Assembly (NCBI GenBank): GCA_027061995.1
Contig: JAMOUT010000089.1
Span: 1-24,220, forward strand
Source: Candidatus Aminicenantota bacterium
GTDB lineage: Bacteria; Acidobacteriota; Aminicenantia; JAMOAD01
Direction: 5' to 3'
DNA length: 24,220 bases
Shown: positions 6,729 to 15,525 of the stretch, piece after piece
How positions within the stretch are numbered: the stretch's first letter is position 1
How the letters are laid out: each line of letters begins with the position of its first letter
Program-made: the position numbers and the translations under genes
The notes under the pieces: model-generated
The model's input: only the letters and a program-made list of their open reading frames with translations
Database searches by the model: none
Told to the model about the DNA's origin: nothing

Positions 6729-9098
6729 TTATTTAACCGCTTTCCATAAAATGGCAATCTCTGATATCACAATATCATCCTTTTCAAGCCTGACCTCAAA
6801 AGGCTCTATACTATCCGCTTTATCATAGAATTTATCCTCTATATCCATTATTTTATCTTCAAGCTCCTCTTTAAGCTGTTTTATCTCATCTTCAAGCTGA
6901 CTCAGTTTTTCTTTCTGTTCCTCAATTCTTCCTCCCTGAGAAGCTGTCATCCTTCTTCTTCTCGCTGCCGTTGACAGAGCTCTTCTTGAACTTTTACCGA
7001 GAATCAATCCGAGAACAGTTTCACCGATTGAAACAATCTCTTCCGTCTTTTTAGAGCTGTATTCTTTTTCAAGTTTTTCAAGTCTTATCTTCTCCCTGTC
7101 CAATCTATCCTGATATCTGTCTATCTTTCTTTCAAAACTATCCTTCGCTTTTTCAACCTCTCTGTCTATCATTTTTTCAACAGTCTCTTTACATTTTAAT
7201 CTGAAAGATTCCTCGCTCTCCCCCTCTTCCGACAAAAGATTCAATTCACGGTTGATATAAAGTTTTATGGTATGATTGGTAAAAAGATAATTTTTAAAAG
7301 AATTTTTCAATCCTCTTATCTTTTTATAATTAACCTCTATATTAAAAGGCTCGAATCCCTTTATCCCCTCCTCCGGATCCTGTGAATATTCTTTTTCTTC
7401 TCCGTATTCAATGGCTTTCTCCCAGTCGGGATTATTCTCTATCGGAAGCTCGAATATTTTCTTTTTTCTTATATATAATCCGAATTTTTGTTCATCAAAA
7501 ACAACGGAACTTTTAATTAAATAAAAAGGGACATATCTGTATTCGGGAGGATTATCGGTTTCTTCGAAATAATTCATAATATCAACTTTTAAAGCGGGCA
7601 AATACGGCAAAAGACCTGTATCAGTCTCTTTGTTTGTTATCCCGGTTTTCTCTGTCTTACCATTATCATTTATCAAATTCTCTGTTTTTTCATACTCAAT
7701 TCGTTCCCCCCCTTTAAGCCCTTTAATCTGCTCTCTCGTAAGGGGTCCGGCAAGATATGTTATCGCCCATCTCGTATGAAAAAGCTCTATTCCGGGTCTG
7801 TGAACATTTTTTATCATAAAAACTCTCTTTTTCAAAGATGACATTATCTCTTTCGTATCCGAGATTTCAAGAGATTCTCCCGCTTTATCAACAATCCCCG
7901 AAAGACCTTCGGCGACCCTCTCTTTATCTCCCTCTGCTTGAAGTCTCCCGATAAACCAGGAACCTGCATTGGTAAGTCCTTTATAATCTATATCTTTCGG
8001 ATTCTGGGTAACAAGAACAACCCCGAGTCCGAATGCTCTCGCCTGTTTTAAAAGTAAAAGCAGTGGTTTTTTGGAAGGGGGGTTTTTAGGATATGGGGGG
8101 ATATATCCGAAAATCTCATCCATATAAAATATATATTTAAGATCTGACGAGCCCTTTTGTTTTCTAAGCCAATACACTATCTCATTGAGCAAAAGACTTA
8201 CGAAAAACATTCTTTCGTTTTCCGACAGATGAGCTATATAAAATATATTAACAGGGATTTTACCATCCTTTTTCTCATAAAGTTTTTCAATCGAAAGAGG
8301 CATCCCCGATGTCCAAAACCTAAAACTCGGAGAAGCAATAATATTATTTATATTAAAAGCGAGATCAACTCTCTCTTTCTCATCCATGATTTGATTTATA
8401 TCAAAAACTCCGAGTTTTTTTATCGGAGGCTTCTGAATATTGATTATTAGTTCCTCTATACTCAAACTTCTACCATTTCTCCAATAATACTCTATAAGAT
8501 TTGAAATCAAAATGTGTGGCTTACTTTTCAGAGGATCACTCTCTATATCAAGAAGTGATAAAAGGGCTGATACAGTATTTCTGATTTTCTCAACCTGTGC
8601 CTCTTCATCACCTTCAAAATCAGTATCAGGTTTTTTAAAACCTTCAAGGATACTTATCTCCAGACCCGCTGAAGAACCCGGGGTAAATATCCTGACATCA
8701 GATTTATCTTTTATCCTTTTTATTTTATCCTTATCAATTCCCCAATCATTTAGCCCGTTTTTCCATCTTTCGGCGACCTCTTTTGCATATTCATCTATTG
8801 TTTTACCCTCTTTTTTCGCTTCAACAGGTGATACCCATTTTTTAAATTCATCGGGAGAAAGTTCGGGGAAGATGAGTTTAAGGTTTGATACATCCCCTTT
8901 CGGATCAATAACTATTATGGGGATATCATTTTCAATAGCCTCTTCAAGCATTGTAACGGACATCCCTGTTTTACCGCTGCCTGTCATTCCGAAAACAACA
9001 GCATGAGTCGTCAAATCATCCGCTTTATATAAAAATTTCTCCTCTTTGATTTTTTTCTTAAATTTTTTTCCGAGATAAAATTTTCCTCTTTCCTCCAT
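6729..9098 (-). CDS. HerA/FtsK-type ATPase (DUF87-like) with C-terminal coiled coil
   Basis: A 789-aa P-loop ATPase of the HerA/VirB4 superfamily. G37-T44 (GMTGSGKT) is Walker A, IIVIDPKGD (61-69) the following strand, YIFYMDE (322-328) Walker B with D327 and E328, and VLVTQNPKDID (361-371) the conserved sensor region. Residues 70-200 are the insertion seen in this bacterial branch (KKWVSPVEAKKEGKT and on). Residues about 590-760 are rich in Glu, Lys and Arg and read as a long coiled coil, broken by a basic patch SSRRALSTAARRRRMT. There is no signal peptide or membrane helix. HerA proteins act as hexameric DNA or protein translocases, archaeal ones with the NurA nuclease; no nuclease gene is adjacent here. 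It begins its own transcript (promoter at 9150-9122) with AAAGGAGG before the ATG. Confidence 0.85.
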   Translation of the reverse strand: MEERGKFYLGKKFKKKIKEEKFLYKADDLTTHAVVFGMTGSGKTGMSVTMLEEAIENDIPIIVIDPKGDVSNLKLIFPELSPDEFKKWVSPVEAKKEGKTIDEYAKEVAERWKNGLNDWGIDKDKIKRIKDKSDVRIFTPGSSAGLEISILEGFKKPDTDFEGDEEAQVEKIRNTVSALLSLLDIESDPLKSKPHILISNLIEYYWRNGRSLSIEELIINIQKPPIKKLGVFDINQIMDEKERVDLAFNINNIIASPSFRFWTSGMPLSIEKLYEKKDGKIPVNIFYIAHLSENERMFFVSLLLNEIVYWLRKQKGSSDLKYIFYMDEIFGYIPPYPKNPPSKKPLLLLLKQARAFGLGVVLVTQNPKDIDYKGLTNAGSWFIGRLQAEGDKERVAEGLSGIVDKAGESLEISDTKEIMSSLKKRVFMIKNVHRPGIELFHTRWAITYLAGPLTREQIKGLKGGERIEYEKTENLINDNGKTEKTGITNKETDTGLLPYLPALKVDIMNYFEETDNPPEYRYVPFYLIKSSVVFDEQKFGLYIRKKKIFELPIENNPDWEKAIEYGEEKEYSQDPEEGIKGFEPFNIEVNYKKIRGLKNSFKNYLFTNHTIKLYINRELNLLSEEGESEESFRLKCKETVEKMIDREVEKAKDSFERKIDRYQDRLDREKIRLEKLEKEYSSKKTEEIVSIGETVLGLILGKSSRRALSTAARRRRMTASQGGRIEEQKEKLSQLEDEIKQLKEELEDKIMDIEDKFYDKADSIEPFEVRLEKDDIVISEIAILWKAVK

Positions 9099-9121
9099 TT
9101 TAACCTCCTTTGTAATTATTT

Positions 9122-9150
9122 AGTATATAAAAAAAAATTAAAAATTTCAA
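9122..9150 (-). promoter_or_regulatory. Promoter of the HerA-type ATPase
   Basis: On the minus strand TTGAAA (9150-9145) and TATACT (9127-9122) are exactly 17 bp apart, in a very AT-rich spacer. The gap is shared with the divergent radical SAM operon. Confidence 0.65.
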
Positions 9151-9240
9151 ACTCTTTTTTCCGGTTCCCATTAATTAAGGAGAAAAAACAAACAGATGTT
9201 AAACTTAAAATCATTACTATCGCAAAAAATTCCAAAATAT

Positions 9241-9269
9241 TTGCAATATTCTTTTTTACGGTGTATCAT
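9241..9269 (+). promoter_or_regulatory. Promoter of the radical SAM/SPASM operon
   Basis: TTGCAA (9241-9246) and TATCAT (9264-9269) are 17 bp apart. The expected transcript start near 9276 lies after the in-frame GTG at 9261 and before the ATG at 9297, which supports the ATG as the true start. Confidence 0.55.
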
Positions 9270-9296
9270 TTTATATTAAATAGTAAGAGGGTATAT

Positions 9297-10484
9297 ATGC
9301 ATTTTACACTACATTTAACAAGCGATTGTAATTTCAGATGTTCTTACTGTTATACTCCACCTCTTAAATCCGAAGAAATGGATATAAAAATATCTAAAAA
9401 ATCGATTGATTTTGCTGCTGAACTTTCTCCGGAAAATGCGGGGATTATTTTTTTCGGCGGGGAACCTCTTTTAAAAAAATCTTTGATTATTGATACGGTT
9501 GAATATGCAAAAACAATTCAAAAAAAAGGATTAGCCCGATTTCATTATAAAATAACAACGAATGGTCTTCTCTTAGACGAAGACCTTTTAGAATATTCAT
9601 TAAACAACTCAATGTATATAGGTATAAGCATTGACGGAATAAAAGAAGCTCATGACTATCACAGAAAAGATAAAAGAGGTAACGGAACTTTTGATAAGGT
9701 TATTGAAAAAGCTAAACTTCTGCTTGAATACCAACCTTATTCAAATACTCTAATGGTGGTATCTCCCGAAACAGTTGAATATTTTTATGATTCCGTGGTT
9801 TTTTTGCTTGATCTCGGTTTCAGATATATTATCGCCTCATTAAATTATGCGGGTGATTGGGATGATAATAAATTGCATCTTCTTAACAAACAATACAAAA
9901 AACTATCAAAATTATATGAAAAACTAACTTTAAAAGAGTATAAATTTTATTTTAGCCCTTTTGAGAAAAAATTGGCATCTCATATTATGGGGAAACAATA
10001 TAAAAATTTCGAATGCCACTTCGGAGTAAGGCAGATATCAATATCTCCGAGAGGTGATATATTCCCCTGTGTTCAATTCGTAAAGACAGACGGTTCAACC
10101 GATTCATACAAATTAGGTGATATTTGGAAAGGTATTGATTATACAAAACAGATGCATCTTTATAATAAATCAAGAAAACTTCAGAATACTTGTAAAAATT
10201 GTGCCTTTAAAAACAGGTGTGAAAACAGATGTGCGTGCATAAAATTTCAAACAACCGGAGCAATAGATAAAATTCCCCCTGTCCTATGCGAACATGAAAG
10301 GATAATTATCCCCATAGTTGACAAACTCGGAGAGAGATTGTATAAAAAAAGAGCTCCCATATTTATGCAAAAACACTATAATAGTTTTTACCCTTTGATA
10401 TCATTTTTTCAGGATATGGAAGAAGAGATAATCTCAAAAAATAATTATGAAAAAAGATATATTTCAGTTAAAAGGGAGAGGTGA
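9297..10484 (+). CDS. Radical SAM/SPASM peptide- or protein-maturase
   Basis: Iron-sulfur enzyme of the family that modifies peptides or proteins after translation (anaerobic sulfatase-maturase and sactipeptide-synthase relatives). With the start at ATG 9297 (AAGAGG 6 nt upstream) it has 395 aa. C11, C15 and C18 (TSDCNFRCSYCY) bind the S-adenosylmethionine-cleaving cluster; GGE at 54-56 and TTNG at 87-90 are the family motifs that follow. The C-terminal SPASM region is complete by eye: C240 and C258, then C299, C302, C308 and C312 as CX2CX5CX3C, with C314 and C331, enough for two auxiliary clusters. A GTG at 9261 would add 12 residues but lies upstream of the expected transcript start. It is the first gene of a four-gene operon and lies 3 bp before the candidate substrate. 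No separate RRE peptide-recognition gene is present. Confidence 0.9.
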   Translation: MHFTLHLTSDCNFRCSYCYTPPLKSEEMDIKISKKSIDFAAELSPENAGIIFFGGEPLLKKSLIIDTVEYAKTIQKKGLARFHYKITTNGLLLDEDLLEYSLNNSMYIGISIDGIKEAHDYHRKDKRGNGTFDKVIEKAKLLLEYQPYSNTLMVVSPETVEYFYDSVVFLLDLGFRYIIASLNYAGDWDDNKLHLLNKQYKKLSKLYEKLTLKEYKFYFSPFEKKLASHIMGKQYKNFECHFGVRQISISPRGDIFPCVQFVKTDGSTDSYKLGDIWKGIDYTKQMHLYNKSRKLQNTCKNCAFKNRCENRCACIKFQTTGAIDKIPPVLCEHERIIIPIVDKLGERLYKKRAPIFMQKHYNSFYPLISFFQDMEEEIISKNNYEKRYISVKRER

Positions 10485-10487
10485 TAA

Positions 10488-11306
10488 ATGAAACATAAAC
10501 CTGTTAAAAATTATACCGAACCTGTATATCCCAAACAAATTTTTTACCTTAAAAACCCTGAATCTCTTATTAAATTCATACCTCGAAAATGGATTACCAA
10601 TAAAATAACTCTTTTAACACTTGTAACATTCCTATCAAGCGGATTTGGTCCGGGATGTAAAAAAAACAAAAATAAAATCTCTTATAAATTCGTAAAATCC
10701 GTTAATAATGATAAATCAAAGAGAGAAAGGTTTAATAGTTTTGTCGCCCCGATTTTTATCTATGGCTCGGGCTCAGGTTCAATAGGATGTATTTCCGTGG
10801 CACCTCCCGTTTTTATCTCCGAGGCAGAGGCAATAGATATAATATATACTGAACTTAAAAATAATGGATTTGATTTTGATGTAAAATCAAAATTAATCAA
10901 AGACTTTTATCTTTATGAAAAGGGGATGCCTTACTATGATCGCACCGAACAAAAAATAAAGCATAAAAACAAAATAAAAGGACATCCCTTTTATTATGAT
11001 TTGTATAGTAAAAAATATAATCTCGGAATAAAATTTATTTCCGATTATAATTATGATGATATACTGGGAATCGGCGAAACAAGATTTTATTCAACCCTAC
11101 GAAGATATAATCTTATTAAAGCTGCTTCCGAACTAAAGGAAAAGTTAAAAAAATTAAAAAAATATAATTCCGCGATATTTTATGAGCCCATGATAAGATC
11201 GGAAACAAGTTATGAAGACTCGATAAAAAAAGAGAAAGAGGCTCTGAGAAAACAAGTTGCGGAATTTATTGTATGGTTTAAAAACAAGATAAACAATGAA
11301 AAATAA
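10488..11306 (+). CDS. Membrane-anchored protein with GSGSGSIGC motif, candidate substrate of the maturase
   Basis: A 272-aa protein that I cannot place in a named family. Residues 1-40 are a hydrophilic leader (PVKNYTEPVYPKQ and on). Residues 38-57 (NKITLLTLVTFLSSGFGPGC) are a hydrophobic segment ending in Cys, like a displaced lipoprotein signal or membrane anchor. Residues 86-118 hold VAPIFIYGSGSGSIGC, then VAPPVFISEAEAIDII, an unusual Gly/Ser run closed by Cys. The remainder is charged and helical, ending in LRKQVAEFIVWFKNKI (253-268). The only cysteines are C57 and C101. It starts 3 bp after the maturase with a GGGAGAGGTGAT ribosome site, so the two are surely cotranscribed. The role as substrate is inferred from position and composition. 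Alternatives are a periplasmic partner of the repeat proteins downstream or an unmodified lipoprotein. Confidence 0.6.
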   Translation: MKHKPVKNYTEPVYPKQIFYLKNPESLIKFIPRKWITNKITLLTLVTFLSSGFGPGCKKNKNKISYKFVKSVNNDKSKRERFNSFVAPIFIYGSGSGSIGCISVAPPVFISEAEAIDIIYTELKNNGFDFDVKSKLIKDFYLYEKGMPYYDRTEQKIKHKNKIKGHPFYYDLYSKKYNLGIKFISDYNYDDILGIGETRFYSTLRRYNLIKAASELKEKLKKLKKYNSAIFYEPMIRSETSYEDSIKKEKEALRKQVAEFIVWFKNKINNEK

Positions 11307-12774
11307 TAAGATTAATATTATCCTTTTATTTATTATCCTTATCACAATATCATGTTCGAAAGACAGATGGGATCCCGCGAGATACAGAGAGGAAATTTAC
11401 AAACATAGCAAAAGACAACAAAGGGAAGGAATCAGAACTCTCGGACTATTGAAAAATCCGCGAGATTACAATTTTCTTTTGGGATGCCTGTATTCAAACG
11501 ACTCCTTTATCAAAAGAAATACCATATTAGCAATAGGAGATTTCGGAGATAAAAGGGGGATTTCACCTCTTTTGGAGATATATTTTTTATCACCTTCCTA
11601 TTATTACGATAATATCAAGATATCTTTGTTGAAAATCGATAAAAATTGGAGAGATACAACCGAAGCTATGAAAAATTTTAAAAAATATTTACGGATAATA
11701 AATAAAACTTCCAAAATGAATTGTTATCGAAAAAAAGCGGCATTCAGGACAATGTTATTCATTGACAGTAAAAAAGCCTTGAAATACTCAAGAAAATTTA
11801 TAGAGAATAAGGAGTCTTGTCTTATTGCCGAAAGTGCAAAAAATCTCTTGAATTTCAATATGGTTAACCAAACCGATAATCTGATAAATTCAATTGAGTT
11901 AATATATAAAATCGGTGATTTCAAAGACTTGAACTCATTGATAAATTCAATTGGAAATTTTGATAAAAAATGGCATGAAAGTAAAAACGGAAAAAAGATA
12001 TTAAATCTAATACACGATTCAATAATTAAAAAAAAACAAAGGCTGAATAAGAAAGATATTTACATGTTAAGGTTTTTTAATGATAAAGATTATTTAAAAA
12101 TTCTTTTGAATATCATAAAAACAAATAATAAAGAGAGTGAAGCCGATAAAAGATCCATAGCCATAGAATCAATTGTAATGATGAAAACCAACCAATCTCT
12201 TGAATATATTGTCAGAGCTCTTGATTTGAAAAACAGCTCGATTACCGAAGAGATTGCTTTGTTATTAGGAAAGATAAAAGATAAAAGATACTACCCTTAT
12301 CTATTAAAGGTGTTTGAAGATAAAGATACGGTTTGGTGGCTCAGAAAATATATATTTTATTCGATGCTTAACATAGATAAAATCAAAACCCGTGATTTGA
12401 TAATAGATATGATAGAAAAAGAAAACATGATTTCCTCATTCACTTTTCTTATAAAAGACAGGAAAATATTTGATGCCATTAAAAATAATTTTAAAAAGAA
12501 CAAGCACCTTAATACGGAATATGCATATAGAACTGAAGATGATATGGTCGAGTTTTTCTCAAGCTTTAGAAAAAAAGATGACTTGGATTTTTTTATTAAA
12601 CTATTAAAACAATATGATGAAAAAAGCAGGGAATTTTCAGCTATGCTTCGTGTTCTCGCATATATTGCCGATAAAAGATTCAAACCTATTTTGAAAAAAT
12701 ATTCGAGCTCCGAAAGAGATGATTTAAAAACAATCGCCCTATGGGGATTAACAAGGATCGGATATGAAAAATAA
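11296..12774 (+). CDS. HEAT-repeat lipoprotein
   Basis: A 492-aa protein with the lipoprotein-like signal MKNNKINIILLFIILITISC, Cys20 being the likely lipidation site (the lipobox ITISC is loose). After it, helix pairs of HEAT type can be seen: around RREGIRTLGLLKNPRDYNFL and NTILAIGDFGDKRGISPLLE (residues about 40-95), again around IAIESIVMMKTNQSLEYIV and EIALLLGKIKDKRYYPYLL (290-340), and at the end (LRVLAYIADKRFKPILKKY, TIALWGLTRIGYEK). The middle is too divergent for me to count repeats. Such solenoids bind other proteins; here the place is probably the periplasm or outer-membrane face. It overlaps the gene before by 11 bp and the ankyrin gene after it by 11 bp, both without a strong ribosome site of the first, which suggests coupled translation. 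Confidence 0.75.
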   Translation: MKNNKINIILLFIILITISCSKDRWDPARYREEIYKHSKRQQREGIRTLGLLKNPRDYNFLLGCLYSNDSFIKRNTILAIGDFGDKRGISPLLEIYFLSPSYYYDNIKISLLKIDKNWRDTTEAMKNFKKYLRIINKTSKMNCYRKKAAFRTMLFIDSKKALKYSRKFIENKESCLIAESAKNLLNFNMVNQTDNLINSIELIYKIGDFKDLNSLINSIGNFDKKWHESKNGKKILNLIHDSIIKKKQRLNKKDIYMLRFFNDKDYLKILLNIIKTNNKESEADKRSIAIESIVMMKTNQSLEYIVRALDLKNSSITEEIALLLGKIKDKRYYPYLLKVFEDKDTVWWLRKYIFYSMLNIDKIKTRDLIIDMIEKENMISSFTFLIKDRKIFDAIKNNFKKNKHLNTEYAYRTEDDMVEFFSSFRKKDDLDFFIKLLKQYDEKSREFSAMLRVLAYIADKRFKPILKKYSSSERDDLKTIALWGLTRIGYEK

Positions 12775-14368
12775 AAAGAAAATATTGATTATTCTGATAC
12801 TGATATTTATTATTGTTTTTTTTAATAATTTTAAGAATCAACTGTTTTTCATAACCGCCAAAAACAAGATGTTTTTATTTTCCGATATTCTAATCAAATT
12901 AGGCGCTAACCCTGATTATTCCGAATATAAAGGGGAAAACATCCTTATATACGCTATTATAAACGGTAATAGAAAAATATTTGATTATCTTATCAATAAA
13001 GGAATTACTTTTAATCATAATGATTCTTCGGGAAGAAACCCTCTAATCTTAGCCATAATAAATAAAAGATACGAGTTCATAAAAATTATTCTTAAAAAAA
13101 TTAAGAACATCAATAATACTGATACAAATCAAAAAACGCCTCTTTTTTATGCGGTTAAATCAAAAGATAAAAAAGCCATAAAAATGCTCATTAATTCAGG
13201 GGCAATAGTAAATGTAAAAACAGGTAATCATTATATTTTCGGACCGCTTCATCTTGCGGCAAAAGAGGGTTTTATATTTTTTATAAAAATCGCATCCGAA
13301 ATAAAAGGGGTTAATATTGATGCTCCCGATGATAAAAAGAGAACCCCGCTTCACTATGCTTGCAAATACGGAAATTCGGATATAGTAAAATATCTTATAA
13401 ACAGAGGAGCTAATATTGAAGCTCTCGATAATTCTAATCGGACTCCCATCTTTTATGCTTCACATTTCGGGCATTTGAAAATTGTAAAATTTCTAATTAA
13501 GAATAAAGCCAACATAAATCCCATATGTAAAGATAAAAAACATTGTTTTTCTCCTGTCTTTTCAGCAGCCGCTCAAGGACATAAAGATGTTGTGGAATAT
13601 CTTTATAAGAATGGTGCCGATATTAAAACAAAAAACTCATATGGTTTTAATCCGTTTTTTGCGGCGGCTGAAAACGGGAAAATACAAGTTCTCGAATACC
13701 TTTTATCACTAAAAATATTTAAAATAGATGATACAGACATATACGGAAGAACTCCTTTATTGGTAGCCGCTCAAAAAGGCCATCTTAATACGGTAAAATT
13801 TCTTAGGAAAAACGGTGCAAACATATTTTACAGAAATTATAATAATTTTTCCGAGTCTTTTTCCCCTTTCTTCGGAGCAATTGTAGGAAAAAACTTACAA
13901 CTGATTGAATATTTTATCAATCTCGGAGAGGATATAAACGGACAGAGCTACAGAGGAATCACTCCGCTTATAATAGCGGTTAAAAACAGAATATTCGGAG
14001 TTGCAAAATATCTGTTATCAAAGAGAGCTGATATAAATATCGCGGATTATTCGGATAATCCCCCTTTATATCATGCAATTGAAAATAAAGATTTCAGGAT
14101 GGTAAAACTTCTTGTTGACAACAAAGCTAATGTTAATTATAAGTTTGTCAATCATTATTACGACTCTATTCTTGAAGTCGCTTTTTTCGGAAAATCATTA
14201 CCAATAATAAAATATCTTGTGGAACACGGAGCTAATGTTAAAAATTATTATATTGTTCCTGATGATTATATTGAGATATCCGGTCACAATTATAAAAGAA
14301 TTGTAAAATACCTTGTTTCCAAAGGGGCAATATATATAAAACTTCCCCCATTGGAAAAAAATTATTGA
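12764..14368 (+). CDS. Membrane-anchored ankyrin-repeat protein
   Basis: A 534-aa protein. Residues 5-21 (KKILIILILIFIIVFFN) are a single membrane helix or uncleaved signal. From about residue 40 to the end run roughly 13 ankyrin repeats of 33 residues or so. The consensus is clear in KKRTPLHYACKYGN followed by SDIVKYLINRGANIEA, in NRTPIFYASHFGHLKIVKFL, and in GRTPLLVAAQKGHLNTVKFL. Some repeats have inserts (for example SESFSPFFGAIVGKN). The last repeats end at YLVSKGAIY, then a short KLPPLEKNY tail. It is the last gene of the operon, with a ribosome site AAGGA inside the HEAT gene. Repeat surfaces bind proteins; the partner is unknown. Ankyrin genes often serve as effectors or as immunity-like binding proteins, but nothing here decides between these. 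Confidence 0.85.
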   Translation: MKNKKKILIILILIFIIVFFNNFKNQLFFITAKNKMFLFSDILIKLGANPDYSEYKGENILIYAIINGNRKIFDYLINKGITFNHNDSSGRNPLILAIINKRYEFIKIILKKIKNINNTDTNQKTPLFYAVKSKDKKAIKMLINSGAIVNVKTGNHYIFGPLHLAAKEGFIFFIKIASEIKGVNIDAPDDKKRTPLHYACKYGNSDIVKYLINRGANIEALDNSNRTPIFYASHFGHLKIVKFLIKNKANINPICKDKKHCFSPVFSAAAQGHKDVVEYLYKNGADIKTKNSYGFNPFFAAAENGKIQVLEYLLSLKIFKIDDTDIYGRTPLLVAAQKGHLNTVKFLRKNGANIFYRNYNNFSESFSPFFGAIVGKNLQLIEYFINLGEDINGQSYRGITPLIIAVKNRIFGVAKYLLSKRADINIADYSDNPPLYHAIENKDFRMVKLLVDNKANVNYKFVNHYYDSILEVAFFGKSLPIIKYLVEHGANVKNYYIVPDDYIEISGHNYKRIVKYLVSKGAIYIKLPPLEKNY

Positions 14369-14485
14369 GAAAATCCATTGTCACTCATTTATTAACATAA
14401 TGATTATTTTCCCTTTAATTTTTTTAATCAACTTATACCTTTATATTTATAATTCAATTAAAAATTTCAGATCTATCCAAAAAGC

Positions 14486-14514
14486 TTGATAATTTCTTTT
14501 TAATATTGTATATT
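14486..14514 (+). promoter_or_regulatory. Promoter of the ornithine carbamoyltransferase unit
   Basis: TTGATA (14486-14491) and TATATT (14509-14514) are exactly 17 bp apart. The ribosome site AGGAGGAG lies 5 nt before the ATG at 14543. No ARG-box palindrome was found in the 174-bp gap upstream. Confidence 0.65.
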
Positions 14515-14542
14515 TTAGGCTAAATTAATGTAGGAGGAGAAA

Positions 14543-15523
14543 ATGGCTTATAATTTGAAAGGGAGAAATTTCCTTACTCTCAAAGATTTTACAAAGGAGG
14601 AGATAAATTTTCTATTAAAACTCTCCCTAAAATTGAAAGAAGACAAATATGCAGGAATCAGGAGTAAAAATCTTGAGGGTAAAAATATTGCCCTCATCTT
14701 TGAAAAACCCTCTACAAGAACAAGGGCAGCTTTTGTTGTGGCATCCGTGGAAGAGGGAGCTCATCCCGAATATCTCGGTAAAAATGATATTCAACTCGGT
14801 AAAAAAGAGACTGTTAAAGACACGGCAAGAGTTCTCGGAAGAATGTTTGATGGGATAGAATTCAGAGGCTTTAAACATGAAACAGTTGAAATTCTCGGTG
14901 AATACGCAGGTGTTCCCGTTTGGAACGGACTAACTGATAAATATCATCCTACCCAGGTTCTTGCGGATTTTCTGACTGTTCTCGAAGAAAGAGGATATCT
15001 TGAAGGGATAAAATTCGCCTATGTCGGAGACGGTAGAAATAATATGGCAAACTCTCTAATGATAGGAGCGGCAAAACTTGGTATGGATTTCAGAATAGTA
15101 TCTCCGAAAGAACTTTTTCCCGAGGATAAACTTATCAAAGAGAGTTTGGAATATGCAAAAGATAGCGGTGGAAAAATCACAATTACAGCCGATATTGATG
15201 AAGGTGTTAAAGGTGCGGATGTTATTTACACTGATGTTTGGGCATCAATGGGTGAAGAGGATAAAATACCGGAAAGGATAAAACTTTTAAAACCTTATCA
15301 AATAACTACCACAATGCTTGATAAAACCGGAAACGGAAAAGTTATATTCCTTCACTGTTTACCCTCTTTTCATAATCATGAAACTGAAGTTGCAAAAAAA
15401 TATCCTGATATTTGTGAAGTTGAAGAAGCTGTTTTTGAAGGAAAGCACTCAAGGGTTTTTGATGAAGCTGAAAACAGAGTTCACACCATAAAAGCTGTTA
15501 TGGTCGCAACTCTCGGCAAATAA
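14543..15523 (+). CDS. argF: Ornithine carbamoyltransferase (ArgF/ArcB)
   Basis: Cytoplasmic enzyme joining carbamoyl phosphate and ornithine to give citrulline, or the reverse in the arginine deiminase pathway; 326 aa, normal length. STRTR (57-61) binds carbamoyl phosphate, HPTQ (135-138) closes that site, HCLP (271-274) carries the catalytic Cys and [15 protein letters not shown] near the end is conserved. [20 protein letters not shown] (87-106) and the length resemble the catabolic ArcB forms more than the short anabolic ones; that distinction is by eye. There is no arcA, arcC or other arginine gene in the window. An ABC ATPase gene follows after 2 bp. Confidence 0.93.
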   Translation: MAYNLKGRNFLTLKDFTKEEINFLLKLSLKLKEDKYAGIRSKNLEGKNIALIFEKPSTRTRAAFVVASVEEGAHPEYLGKNDIQLGKKETVKDTARVLGRMFDGIEFRGFKHETVEILGEYAGVPVWNGLTDKYHPTQVLADFLTVLEERGYLEGIKFAYVGDGRNNMANSLMIGAAKLGMDFRIVSPKELFPEDKLIKESLEYAKDSGGKITITADIDEGVKGADVIYTDVWASMGEEDKIPERIKLLKPYQITTTMLDKTGNGKVIFLHCLPSFHNHETEVAKKYPDICEVEEAVFEGKHSRVFDEAENRVHTIKAVMVATLGK

Positions 15524-15525
15524 TC

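Noticed and set aside
8512-9006. Open frame on the plus strand opposite the HerA-type ATPase
   Set aside because: It is antisense to a well-supported conserved gene, lacks a ribosome site and its Ser/Pro-rich reading is typical of a shadow frame.
9261-9296. GTG start for the radical SAM/SPASM gene, adding 12 residues
   Set aside because: It lies upstream of the transcript start predicted from TTGCAA-17-TATCAT and has no ribosome site, while ATG at 9297 has AAGAGG 6 nt upstream and begins right at the conserved part.
12764-14368. Ankyrin gene as an effector or immunity gene of a defence or toxin system
   Set aside because: Nothing nearby encodes a nuclease, toxin domain or secretion component, so only a protein-binding role is supported.
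14369-14485. ARG-box or riboswitch ahead of the ornithine carbamoyltransferase gene
   Set aside because: The stretch is AT-rich without a recognisable palindrome or conserved RNA motif that I could identify.
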